From a virus, in the IMG/VR virus record IMGVR_UViG_3300020430_000008, positions 62,001 to 126,000 of that record: a stretch of 64,000 nt of DNA. One strand, written 5' to 3'. The notes beneath the pieces were generated by a model. The model worked only from the letters and a program-made list of their open reading frames with translations. It was not told the DNA's origin and did no database searches. Within the stretch, counting starts at the first letter, position 1; the number at the start of each line of letters is the position of its first letter. The position numbers and the translations under genes are program-made. Below are positions 9,957 to 19,518 of the stretch, piece after piece.

Positions 9957-12900
9957 TATTCATCTGCCTCGTCTTGTTCTGGATTACAATCCGCATCCGA
10001 TCCGCTGCCGCCTGTACCGGGCGGGGGTGGTGGATTGTTTGCGTCGTTCATTCTCAAATTCTGCTTCTCCAATGGCGTAAGTGCGCCCAATGCCAAATAC
10101 GCCAAGCCAATCGGGGTAATCGGTGGTCCGATACCGGGTCCGAAAGGCGGTGGTGGAATAAGGTTGAATGGCAAAGCCATCAAAGTTGATGGGAATTTGG
10201 CAATCTTACCATTATCTCCGTCTGCCGCAATTCTAATTAGTTTCGCGATCATGATATTCGGATCCATTGTTTCAGCAATTCCCTTAAAAAGCATAGGAAT
10301 TGTATTTAATGCCATCTTAATCGGTAGCGGTAAGCCGCCTCCGTCTGTATCAGTATTGAGGGTAGCAACCTCCATGTCAGTCGTTTCTGTCTCTGCACGG
10401 AAGGAGAATCCGTCACCACCAGTACCAATGTCATTATACAATGTCCAGAACAAAATGCGCAGTTCTTGCTTGGTCTGCGCGAAAGCCATATCGATTCTGG
10501 GAACACTTGTGGTCGTCATCATAGCGCAGTAGTTCCACAGTTGTTGTACAATCTGCTTCGAGTGGAAACATTGACGGAACATAAAATTCCAATCGTCTGA
10601 TTTGCGCATCTTCACTTGCAGTGCCTTCAACTTTTCGTCAAGAGCGACCGGCGCGTTAGTCCATGGTGTGCTGAAAGTTGTAATGGTATCGGCGTCTGGC
10701 ACGATTCCGGCTTCTAAATAAGCGGTGATTGCGTCGAATGCAGCGCCCGCACCTTCTGCCATGACAAAGCTGATTGGTGAGCCTGCGCTGATTGTTGTCT
10801 CAACCAGTGGAATAGAGATGTTGAAAAACTTTTCTTGCGTGCTTTCGATAGCTGTTGCAGTTACCATGGGAGTCTCTGCGTCTGCAGATTCGTCTGCTGC
10901 TGATTCTGAGTCGGTTTCGCTGCCGCCTGTGCTGACAGCGCGTGGATCAGGAATCTCAGCAGTCACCTCAGCGTTGAAAATAACTGCTTCTGGCTGCAAC
11001 AAGGAGCCTTGCATCTTTGACAAGTCTGGCATCAAGCCCATAGAGTTACCGAACATTTCATTGAGAAGACGCAAATAATCAGCATTTGCAGCAATTGTGC
11101 TGCCTGCTGCCGGAGTAAGCGACGGAGTGCGCGTTGGTGCCATGTAACATAAGCGCAAGCCATACTCTGCTTCTGTGTTGGCGTATTGTGCCAATGCCGC
11201 AATCGCTGATGCGTCCGGACTTTCTTTTGTTGCTGCATCGATCAGCAAATCTAACCACTCTTGCAAGTTGTCAGCGTTCCAATATTCTTGACCAATCTTA
11301 ATAAATTTCTCCATGTACAAGCCGCCTTTAACGTCGGTTGTTTTTGGAAACGATCTAGGCGAAGGATATGCAGCATGCTGTGGTCGATGCCAGTTGTCGA
11401 GAAGGCTGTAGTAAAGGTTATTGTATGGTCCGGTTTCGAGGAATGAACTAACAGGATCTGAAATCTGTTGCCATTGAGAGCTAAGAGTTACTGACTCTCT
11501 TGTTGCTAACCATGCTGCCTCTTCCGTTGGCGTAAGTTCTGTTCCGTCTGTAAGGTATACTTCTTCGTCAACATAAGTTAGGTCTTCACTACTATAGTCT
11601 GTGTCAGAGAAAGTGAAAAGTCTTGGCAACGGCAGATTGTCGGGATAGTCTGGATCAATGAATTCTCCTGAGTTTACAAATCCGATATCGGTTTCAATGT
11701 ATACAGGAGGTACGACAGACGTGGTTGTGTCTTCCGATGTTGTACCTTCTTCTGTTGCGATTGACTCGCCGACGAAATAAGTTTTCATGCCGTCTATAGA
11801 CGCCTCAGAGCGTGGGTTGTTGAGAATCGTTGCGTACAAGTCAGCCTGCGAAGCGAGTCCTGTAACGTCCATGCCGTCAGGGATCGGATACTCAGGAATA
11901 GGCAAAGTCTCAAGCCACATTTCTTGTGCAACCTTAGACACATTAGGAGTAGAAGTGCCAAACTTGGTATCTAAAATATCTGCTACATCGTCCAAATGCT
12001 TTTTAATATAATACATCAATGCAGACATAGACTCGCAATCAATCTCTTCGCCAGTCATCGGATCGGTCATTGGCTCGTCCTTGCAAGCTGCGGCATCACA
12101 CGCTGCCTTAAACAACATGTCGATAGTGTCCATAAAGGCGTCATGATATTGCGGGTCGAGAACTTGTGTCTCTCTGATGATTTTATCTGCTACTTGCTGT
12201 AGGAAGATGCTGTCAAAATCCCCAACATCGTACTCAGAAATCGGGAAAATAGAGCGCAGCAACATGTCAATGACATAAACGCGAATGGTGATTTCACACA
12301 CACCAACCAAGCCGGCTTGCTTGAAAGCATTTTTACCAGTTTCCTTTTCTTTTGCCGGGTCTTTGCATGCTTTAGAGAACGCATCCTTCGTCGGCTTCTT
12401 ACCTGAATCGTCCAAGTCTAAAACGCTTCTTGGCTTGTCGCCGCATGCATTTGCTGGCGAAAAGCTGGTGGGCTCGATCTCTAGAATTCTGAGCCTATCT
12501 GCGCTAAACAACTCTGTGAAAATAATCTGAATACCAGCGCTCTGGATTAGCTGATTAATAATCTGCTGATAAACACCTCTGATGCCAAAGCCGACAAACA
12601 GTCCGTCGCCGTCATCATCTAGTCCAAGAGTAGCCCAAGCCGTTGACGATGCGACATCAACGCCCTCTACTATCAATGGGTGCTTCAAGAACTTATCGCG
12701 TATGAGTTGTCTGAAAAGCTGATACTTGAGCGGTATTCCTTCTTCTAGCGTGGGTTCCATCGACTCTGGGATCTCTACATCCTCAGACAACGTGACTGTG
12801 TAATCGTCGCATGCTTCACCCAACGGCGTTTGATATGTAGATGGCACAGAAGTAGTTGAGGTTGCAGGCGGCTGGGCGCTGGCTTGTAGCTGCGCCTCGC

Positions 12901-15900
12901 TAATAGGATTCATTTTCCACACCAACGTTGGCCATTCATCTCCTGTTGGAGTTTCGCTTTCGCCGCCATACTGAAAGAACCATGAGTAGTTGCGATTGTC
13001 AGTGTCCCATGTGTTGCTTACAAAGTCATATGTGCGTAGCGACTGGTACAATACGGGCACAACAGAGCCTGAGTTATGTTGTTGTAAAACGTGCGCTTTC
13101 TTGAAATCTGAATTGGATGGTTCTTTCTCAGTTGCCAAAACCTTTCGTACATTTTTCATAATATCAGGGTAGTCGCCCTCGCTGAAAAGATTTGCACCGG
13201 AGTCTACCAGTTGGTTACCGGCGTTGAAAAGCTGTTCAGCGTATCTGCTGATTCCCGCTTCGCTACCACCTTCGTGTGTTCCAGCCGGCTCGTAAAACGG
13301 AACCGCAACATTCTGCACAGTGCCGGATATTAACATCTCAGGATATAAGTCTGATTCCATTTTGAACGCCAACTTGACTGGCTCGTACATAAGATCGGTT
13401 GCGATCTCGTTCATAAAGTTTAATGTTGGAATCTCGTCATCTGCTGGAAATAAAGACGGCTTCTTGGGTTCGCCGTCCTCTGCAGCGCACGCTTCTGGGC
13501 ATGGCCATACGTCTGGCACGATTGTGTCTCCGTGCCCATCACCAGCAAAGGGGAAGCCTTCGGGCAGACCCATGAGCATGTTAGCCAGATTCTTAAGATC
13601 ATCAATTTGTTGTCCAAGCTCTTCTGCTGCATCAGCAGCCGCTTCCTCTTCTGGCACTCCCTTGTCTGTTCTTGCTTTAATCTTATCTCTAAGTGGCTCT
13701 TCGCAGCAAATCTTTCGCAAGTCTCTCAAGACAGGAACAACAGGTGTTTCGATTTTTTCTTTTACCTTGTTAGGGATATATTTGCCGATAGCCTCAAACG
13801 TGTCTGCAATCTTTTGGCAATCATCGAACACCAAAGCGTAGTGTGGACATTCATCTCTCATTACGTCCTCTACTCTCGCGCACATTCTTGGTCCTACAAT
13901 TCCGTCAAGAAGCAAAGCCGTTTCTTGTGGAGACATTTTGGCACTAACTGCACTAATAAACGTTGCAGGCGGACAAGGTTCAGGATCTTCTGCTGGATCG
14001 ATTTCGATAGGCTCGTCACAACCCATATCAATTGTCACAGTAGTAGTAGAATTCAACACATTGCCAGCGGGATCGGTTACGTTTCCGTCGCAATCAACTC
14101 CCATATTAGAGAAAATATCACACACCAGATCTTCTGCAGCCATAGCGCCGTACGCATCATTCAGTGCGTCCATAACATCAAAGTCGCCAAAGCCGCCATC
14201 AGATGCGCTATCAAGGAGGCTGCGCAGAACCGATTTACCCATCTCTACGATGGCAGATTCAATTGCCTGCTTGACCGAGCTTTGCATGCCTGAGAACAAC
14301 GCACCCATCAGGTCGCCAGTTGGAATATTGTCGGGCAAAGTGATTGTGGGAATCTTAAATGAGCCACCCATAGAAGCAATAGCACCGCCTGTTGTGGAGC
14401 CTCCACCGGGCGAGCCAGATGGCATACCAGCGCCGGGAAGCGAAGCAGGAGCAGACTCGATAGAGGGACCGCTAGCACCGCCTAAACCGCCAACACTACC
14501 GCCAGTCAATCCGTTAAGAGCGCCGGGACTAAAGGAAGGCAAACCATCTGCACCGGGAATAGAAAGTGCATCAATCTTTGCTTGGATGGCTGGAATATCT
14601 TGGATCATTTCGACTGTTAAGTCTCCAGCATCCATGAACTGCATCAAGATTTCTGTAAGTTGTCCGATCATTGGCTTGAAACCCAGCTTGTCAACAATAA
14701 ACTTAAACAGAGCAATCGCAATTTGCTTTGCAGGAATTCCTTGTGCGGTGCCGGGAGCACCCGCATCCATCATTTCCATGTTTTTAATAATTGCGTCGAA
14801 GCTGCCCAAGGCTGCTGGCACATCAGGAATGTCGCCGACCATCAAGCCGCCGAGTTGTGCAAACAAGTCTGGTTTATCACACAGGATCGAAACGTCCAGA
14901 CCGACATCAGTTGCGGGAATGTCAGGCAACACATCGGGGAAGTTTGGCACCTCTGGTAGTTTACCGAGTAGCGCTTCTAAGTCAAAAATATCAAATGTCT
15001 CATCACCATTAGGTCCAGCAATAGGAATAGGCAAGCTCATGCCGCCAAGTCCGAAATCAGGTATGCCGTAAATTTGGAACGTTCCACAACCAACTTCTGG
15101 TCGGAACACTGCAGTAGGAAGTTTAATATCTGCAATGTTACAGAAATACTCACCTTCGATAAAGTAATCTCCAGTTTCTGGATCTAAGTCGAATGATTCT
15201 AATGCAATGCTGAGTCCGTCAGCCGCCTCAAACAAAGCACACGGTGAGAAGCCTGCGGAAAAGTCAAAATCTTTCAGAGTATTGATTGCATCTTTAACGC
15301 TTGCAGCGCTCGATTGTGCAAGTGCCGGTAAATCTTCTATCTGGGTAATCAGAGACTCGAAGTTGGGCAGCGAAACGACCGAATCGATACCGGAGCCGTC
15401 AACAGAAGCCTGCCACCATTCTCTTGGCATTGTGGCAAGAGTTTGCCAGCCAATGCCGCTAGTCTCTGTAACGCTAGCATCAAGAGTACAAGTCCCAGCG
15501 GGAGTTTGCATACCTGATGCGTTCCACTCGGGAATGTTTGGCAGGGTGGAGTTAGGAATAGATGTGCCGACCTCGCCGATATCCATAGACGCGCCTTCTG
15601 AGCCCCAACTGAATCCTTCCATTCTGTTTCTAAGCATGCTAAAAGGTCTTCCACCTCCGGCAATCGCAAATACAAAGTTGCTCAATAAGAAACCAGAAAA
15701 TGCTTCAACAAATACTCTTCGCCAATCGTCAAGCAGTTCGCCAAATCTAACATCACTAATGTCCGATAAGTTAGCAGCACCAGATGGTCCCAAGCCGTCT
15801 AAAGAAATGCCGGGAATCGCACCGTCTGCCAAGCCGCCGATTGCTTCAATCAATGTCTCCATGCCACCGGGCATTTCAATGTCAGAAAATGCTTCTGTAA

Positions 15901-18541
15901 ATCTAATATTTGGAAATTGTAATCCACCGGGTGAAGCTGATAAATCTCCTGTGCTGGCGTCAACGCCTCCTAGCGCAAACTGAGGGAAGTTCAAGTCAGG
16001 CGCAACAACACCGGGACTAAATCCTCCACTTGGCAGATGGAAACCCGGCAACTCAGCTAAGTCAGCAGCCTGAACGTCCCAGTCTTGAATATGAATAAAC
16101 TCGCCGTCTGGTGTCATCAATTGAATGTCGGGCATGTCAGGGGCAAGTCCCGACCAATCGATCTCGCCTAAACGTGTAACGTCAAGAGGGAAGCCGGTAA
16201 GCGGAATCATAAATGGCATCAAAGCTGCGCCCATTGCCAGTTCAATATCCTTCACAAAGCAACTCAAATCAATACTAGGAGGCTCGAAATCAAACGAAGG
16301 AACACCAACTGTAGCGATTTTTTGGATAATGAGCTTGAGATCATCGCAGGTTAACTCTGCCAAGATGTTCTCTAAAGAATTTGTCATGTCATCTGCTGCA
16401 TCAGCAACAATATCATCAGCATCTGTATCTGCTTCGACACTGACATCGGTGCCGCAAACGGACGGAATCATTGAGTTTACAGCATCGATTTGATCTTGCA
16501 GAGCGCTGATTTCATCGCCAATCTGATCTGCAATACCTTGCAAATGATCCGTCGAAATGCCCATATCAATCATAAGCTGAATCAGATCGTCACAGCTAAC
16601 ATCCAACATGTCCATTAACTGCTGTAACAAATCAGATAATAAGTCCTCTGGGAGTTGTAGCATGAACTGTTTGATTAGTGCGTCCACAGAGAATTGGCTT
16701 AAAGCTGCTTCAAGCAAAGCTGCATAAATATTGTCCAGTCCTAACTCAGCCATAAGCTTCGCCATGGCTTGCTCAATCAGTTTAGGAATAGAAATCTTTT
16801 GCAACAACTCAGCATATACATCATCGAGCGAGTTGATTTTATCAAGCACAATTGGTATGTTTGCAACGATATTATCGCCAGCCGGTATCGCAACGTCAAA
16901 GCGCGCTGCAGCCATGTTAGACAAGAAGTCTGGATCTTCCAGCTTGAGATTTTCAAAAGCAATATCCTTCGGCGTTTTGATAGGCAAAGCATTCATCTTG
17001 TTTGCAATGCTGCCCATATCTGCAAGCTTGGGAACATTAAGCCCACTAGGTGGCGTGGGTCTGATTTCCAGTGGCGGATATGTGTATTGTGTAAGGTACG
17101 TCATCCATGGCGGCGACAAAGAAATCATCTCTGGCTTCTTCGCGTCACTGAACATGTTATTGCCTTGCAGAATGTAGTGCATCAAACGCGCAGACGACGC
17201 AGGAATTTGTGAGGCAAAGTTATTAAATCCGATAGTTTGAGGCATGCCAATGCCGGTGTCGTCTGGATATACAATTACGTGCGTTGGGTTGAACTCTCCA
17301 TCTGTACCGATTTCGATTATGTCTTCGTGGTCTTTTCTCAAATCATAGCCATTTGCCTTGAACAGCTTCTTTAATGCCGGAACGAACGACTTGATCGATT
17401 GACCCCATTTTTTGGGTGAGAAATCTTGCGAACCTCTGATGGTGCCGGGAAACATATCGACAGAAGCTTGCAAGTTCTCCATAGTGTTTCCGACCTTGTT
17501 GAGCTTTTTTTGGATTGTATCTGACTGGTACATGACACTGCGATGCCCTGTTCTGACCTCTGTTGCAGACGCAAAAGTCCGAACCATTCGCGGAACAGCC
17601 ATCAAGTGAGAGTAGTTTACAGAAATTAATGCCTTAATAGACTCGCCGGGGCGCTCGGGTAAAAATGTTTTTTCTAACTTGGCAAAGTTATACAAGTCTT
17701 TATTTAAGTGTGCAACGCCATTGTCGAGCGTGTGTACGTCATAACCAGTTGGCAAGCGGTCGTAATAAACACAAAGCTGTTTGATACCAATACGCTTAGC
17801 CTGCTCCGCGAGCATGTCCATAAGCTCACGGTCTTTGTGCCCTGTGTTCACTGTTGTCATGAACTTCAATTCTTTTTCGTCAAGCCATGGTTCACATGCA
17901 AGCATTTCATACCACGGCGAACCCAATGACCATGACGATATCTTGCGCTTCTTATGCTTGACATATTTGGGAGAAGGCAATGTTGATGGACCTTGCCAAC
18001 AAAGAACGCCGTACTTTAAACCACGAAGATGGACGCGCTCGCAATAGCCGACAACGTTATAAAAGTCAACTGACCGGTCGAGATCCTGAACTCTGATCTT
18101 GCACCACTTAGAACCGGGACCGATGCCTTCGTCAAGTAGCGTAATAATAGTAAGGTGCTCAGCTTCTGCAACAGTTTGAGATCTGGGGTTTGCGAACTTT
18201 TTAATCTTTATCTTCTTGTTACCCGGCTCACCTTCAAATGTAATAGGCTCGGTGTAAAAATAGTGCGTACCTAAGCTGCTTTCAAAAGAGCCCGGTATCG
18301 CGTCACCCGCATCCCACTGAGCGGTAAGGCACTCTTCCTGTGGACAATCTCGTAACTCTTCATCAGTATACCTTTGCATGATTGGCGCAGTCGGAACAGC
18401 AGACTGACCCGTGGCAGAGCCGTGCGCCATTTCTCTTGATTCAGTGTTGACAGACGCATAGAAAGGGTTGGCGGCGATAGAGATCGTCAAACCCGATTCG
18501 TCAGTTTCTGTCGTAAATGTTACTGCTTCTAAATTAATCAT
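9956..18541 (-). CDS. Giant 2861-residue baseplate/tail-associated protein of unknown function
   Basis: This is the longest complete gene in the window. Residues about 1-520 look like a globular mixed alpha/beta region. Residues about 520-2100 are dominated by hydrophobic and acidic repeats with many P-x-[IL]-P steps, Gly-rich turns and scattered Cys residues. The C-terminus is very Pro/Gly rich, with a PPPPP run, and ends acidic. No catalytic motif is recognisable. It sits between the spike genes and the gp25-like gene, where T4 keeps hub and wedge genes, so a baseplate scaffold or a tail-tip role is inferred. Its size would be unusual for T4 relatives. The start is ATG 18541, just after the stop of the beta-rich spike protein. 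Confidence 0.85.
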   Translation of the reverse strand: MINLEAVTFTTETDESGLTISIAANPFYASVNTESREMAHGSATGQSAVPTAPIMQRYTDEELRDCPQEECLTAQWDAGDAIPGSFESSLGTHYFYTEPITFEGEPGNKKIKIKKFANPRSQTVAEAEHLTIITLLDEGIGPGSKWCKIRVQDLDRSVDFYNVVGYCERVHLRGLKYGVLCWQGPSTLPSPKYVKHKKRKISSWSLGSPWYEMLACEPWLDEKELKFMTTVNTGHKDRELMDMLAEQAKRIGIKQLCVYYDRLPTGYDVHTLDNGVAHLNKDLYNFAKLEKTFLPERPGESIKALISVNYSHLMAVPRMVRTFASATEVRTGHRSVMYQSDTIQKKLNKVGNTMENLQASVDMFPGTIRGSQDFSPKKWGQSIKSFVPALKKLFKANGYDLRKDHEDIIEIGTDGEFNPTHVIVYPDDTGIGMPQTIGFNNFASQIPASSARLMHYILQGNNMFSDAKKPEMISLSPPWMTYLTQYTYPPLEIRPTPPSGLNVPKLADMGSIANKMNALPIKTPKDIAFENLKLEDPDFLSNMAAARFDVAIPAGDNIVANIPIVLDKINSLDDVYAELLQKISIPKLIEQAMAKLMAELGLDNIYAALLEAALSQFSVDALIKQFMLQLPEDLLSDLLQQLMDMLDVSCDDLIQLMIDMGISTDHLQGIADQIGDEISALQDQIDAVNSMIPSVCGTDVSVEADTDADDIVADAADDMTNSLENILAELTCDDLKLIIQKIATVGVPSFDFEPPSIDLSCFVKDIELAMGAALMPFMIPLTGFPLDVTRLGEIDWSGLAPDMPDIQLMTPDGEFIHIQDWDVQAADLAELPGFHLPSGGFSPGVVAPDLNFPQFALGGVDASTGDLSASPGGLQFPNIRFTEAFSDIEMPGGMETLIEAIGGLADGAIPGISLDGLGPSGAANLSDISDVRFGELLDDWRRVFVEAFSGFLLSNFVFAIAGGGRPFSMLRNRMEGFSWGSEGASMDIGEVGTSIPNSTLPNIPEWNASGMQTPAGTCTLDASVTETSGIGWQTLATMPREWWQASVDGSGIDSVVSLPNFESLITQIEDLPALAQSSAASVKDAINTLKDFDFSAGFSPCALFEAADGLSIALESFDLDPETGDYFIEGEYFCNIADIKLPTAVFRPEVGCGTFQIYGIPDFGLGGMSLPIPIAGPNGDETFDIFDLEALLGKLPEVPNFPDVLPDIPATDVGLDVSILCDKPDLFAQLGGLMVGDIPDVPAALGSFDAIIKNMEMMDAGAPGTAQGIPAKQIAIALFKFIVDKLGFKPMIGQLTEILMQFMDAGDLTVEMIQDIPAIQAKIDALSIPGADGLPSFSPGALNGLTGGSVGGLGGASGPSIESAPASLPGAGMPSGSPGGGSTTGGAIASMGGSFKIPTITLPDNIPTGDLMGALFSGMQSSVKQAIESAIVEMGKSVLRSLLDSASDGGFGDFDVMDALNDAYGAMAAEDLVCDIFSNMGVDCDGNVTDPAGNVLNSTTTVTIDMGCDEPIEIDPAEDPEPCPPATFISAVSAKMSPQETALLLDGIVGPRMCARVEDVMRDECPHYALVFDDCQKIADTFEAIGKYIPNKVKEKIETPVVPVLRDLRKICCEEPLRDKIKARTDKGVPEEEAAADAAEELGQQIDDLKNLANMLMGLPEGFPFAGDGHGDTIVPDVWPCPEACAAEDGEPKKPSLFPADDEIPTLNFMNEIATDLMYEPVKLAFKMESDLYPEMLISGTVQNVAVPFYEPAGTHEGGSEAGISRYAEQLFNAGNQLVDSGANLFSEGDYPDIMKNVRKVLATEKEPSNSDFKKAHVLQQHNSGSVVPVLYQSLRTYDFVSNTWDTDNRNYSWFFQYGGESETPTGDEWPTLVWKMNPISEAQLQASAQPPATSTTSVPSTYQTPLGEACDDYTVTLSEDVEIPESMEPTLEEGIPLKYQLFRQLIRDKFLKHPLIVEGVDVASSTAWATLGLDDDGDGLFVGFGIRGVYQQIINQLIQSAGIQIIFTELFSADRLRILEIEPTSFSPANACGDKPRSVLDLDDSGKKPTKDAFSKACKDPAKEKETGKNAFKQAGLVGVCEITIRVYVIDMLLRSIFPISEYDVGDFDSIFLQQVADKIIRETQVLDPQYHDAFMDTIDMLFKAACDAAACKDEPMTDPMTGEEIDCESMSALMYYIKKHLDDVADILDTKFGTSTPNVSKVAQEMWLETLPIPEYPIPDGMDVTGLASQADLYATILNNPRSEASIDGMKTYFVGESIATEEGTTSEDTTTSVVPPVYIETDIGFVNSGEFIDPDYPDNLPLPRLFTFSDTDYSSEDLTYVDEEVYLTDGTELTPTEEAAWLATRESVTLSSQWQQISDPVSSFLETGPYNNLYYSLLDNWHRPQHAAYPSPRSFPKTTDVKGGLYMEKFIKIGQEYWNADNLQEWLDLLIDAATKESPDASAIAALAQYANTEAEYGLRLCYMAPTRTPSLTPAAGSTIAANADYLRLLNEMFGNSMGLMPDLSKMQGSLLQPEAVIFNAEVTAEIPDPRAVSTGGSETDSESAADESADAETPMVTATAIESTQEKFFNISIPLVETTISAGSPISFVMAEGAGAAFDAITAYLEAGIVPDADTITTFSTPWTNAPVALDEKLKALQVKMRKSDDWNFMFRQCFHSKQIVQQLWNYCAMMTTTSVPRIDMAFAQTKQELRILFWTLYNDIGTGGDGFSFRAETETTDMEVATLNTDTDGGGLPLPIKMALNTIPMLFKGIAETMDPNIMIAKLIRIAADGDNGKIAKFPSTLMALPFNLIPPPPFGPGIGPPITPIGLAYLALGALTPLEKQNLRMNDANNPPPPPGTGGSGSDADCNPEQDEADE

Positions 18542-18565
18542 TTATTAGTAATGCCTTCGCATATG

Positions 18566-19498
18566 TTAGTTGGTGTTGTTGTACCTACTATTAATATACT
18601 TTCCACCCGCAACACTGAAATATGTTTGCTTGAACATAATCAAGTTTGCGCGTTGTGTCATCAATGATCTTTTTGTATCAGCCAGAAGATCAATGACGTT
18701 TTGAATACCGCTAGCCATAGCAGGCGGTGAAGGAGATGTGGGGGCTCCAAAGAATGGAGAATGGTGAAAGTGAGTTGCTAATGCTGTGTTATATTTCATT
18801 TGGTACATCAAGAAGTTGTCTGTAATACCGATTAGTTTATCAACATGATCTGTAAGTCTAACTAGAGCTTCCTCAAGGTTGTTACCCAAAGGAATAGGTT
18901 GTAAATCTTCATCATCATTTCCAGCAATAAGGTCAATACCGCTGATTTGGTCAACTGCACCGCCTTGTGAATTCTTTTTGTCTGTCTTAGTAACAAGTTT
19001 AATACCTTCACGGGCAACAATTCTGACACCATCGGCTTTCAAGCCAATAGCTGATTTGGCAGAAGCATTGCCGACATTTCCATCAGCCAAACCAAAGTTT
19101 GTGTCAACGTCAGTCTTTTGGCTGATGTGAATCCTTGCAGCATCAAGCTTAAAGTTTGGATCCGTACTAACCGGGTCGCCTTCTGTTGTAGCAGTTGCGG
19201 CGAGGTTAGCCATTCTACCAGCAACCATGTCAATTGATGCACAGTGGGTGTCACCAGAGCCGCCGTAACCACTCAAGCGGCTACCGGGTCTATCGCGACC
19301 TAAAACAATATTTGCATTAGATGCGCACGTTAAAACATTCTCGGTTTCCGACTGAATAAATCGTGGGTTAGGTTCTGCAATTTTCGTTCCACCAATACCT
19401 CGACCAAGACCTCTTGATTGCGCAGAATTACTTTCAGCAAGTGCTCTCTTTTGTGTCGGAGATAGGTTTGCGGTATCTACCGCCTTTCTTTTTCCCAT
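18566..19498 (-). CDS. Baseplate spike-like beta-structured protein
   Basis: The protein has 310 residues and starts with a Lys/Arg-rich segment. The middle contains GLKADGVRIVAREGIKLV, a pattern seen in the beta-helical spike tips and gp5 C-terminal parts of contractile tails. Residues after about 215 switch to helices (EEALVRLTDHVDKLIGITDN), which may mediate trimerisation. It lies between the lytic spike protein and the giant baseplate protein. A role in the central cell-puncturing device is inferred from position and from this segment. The start has an AAAGGATAAT ribosome site. Confidence 0.75.
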   Translation of the reverse strand: MGKRKAVDTANLSPTQKRALAESNSAQSRGLGRGIGGTKIAEPNPRFIQSETENVLTCASNANIVLGRDRPGSRLSGYGGSGDTHCASIDMVAGRMANLAATATTEGDPVSTDPNFKLDAARIHISQKTDVDTNFGLADGNVGNASAKSAIGLKADGVRIVAREGIKLVTKTDKKNSQGGAVDQISGIDLIAGNDDEDLQPIPLGNNLEEALVRLTDHVDKLIGITDNFLMYQMKYNTALATHFHHSPFFGAPTSPSPPAMASGIQNVIDLLADTKRSLMTQRANLIMFKQTYFSVAGGKYINSRYNNTN

Positions 19499-19518
19499 AT
19501 TATTATCCTTTATCCGGG

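Noticed and set aside
13938-15071. Long plus-strand reading frame of 377 residues, and others on the plus strand between 10 and 23 kb
   Set aside because: They are antisense to the giant tail genes and are mirror artefacts of the codon bias there (Pro/Ser/Gly-rich, no ribosome site).
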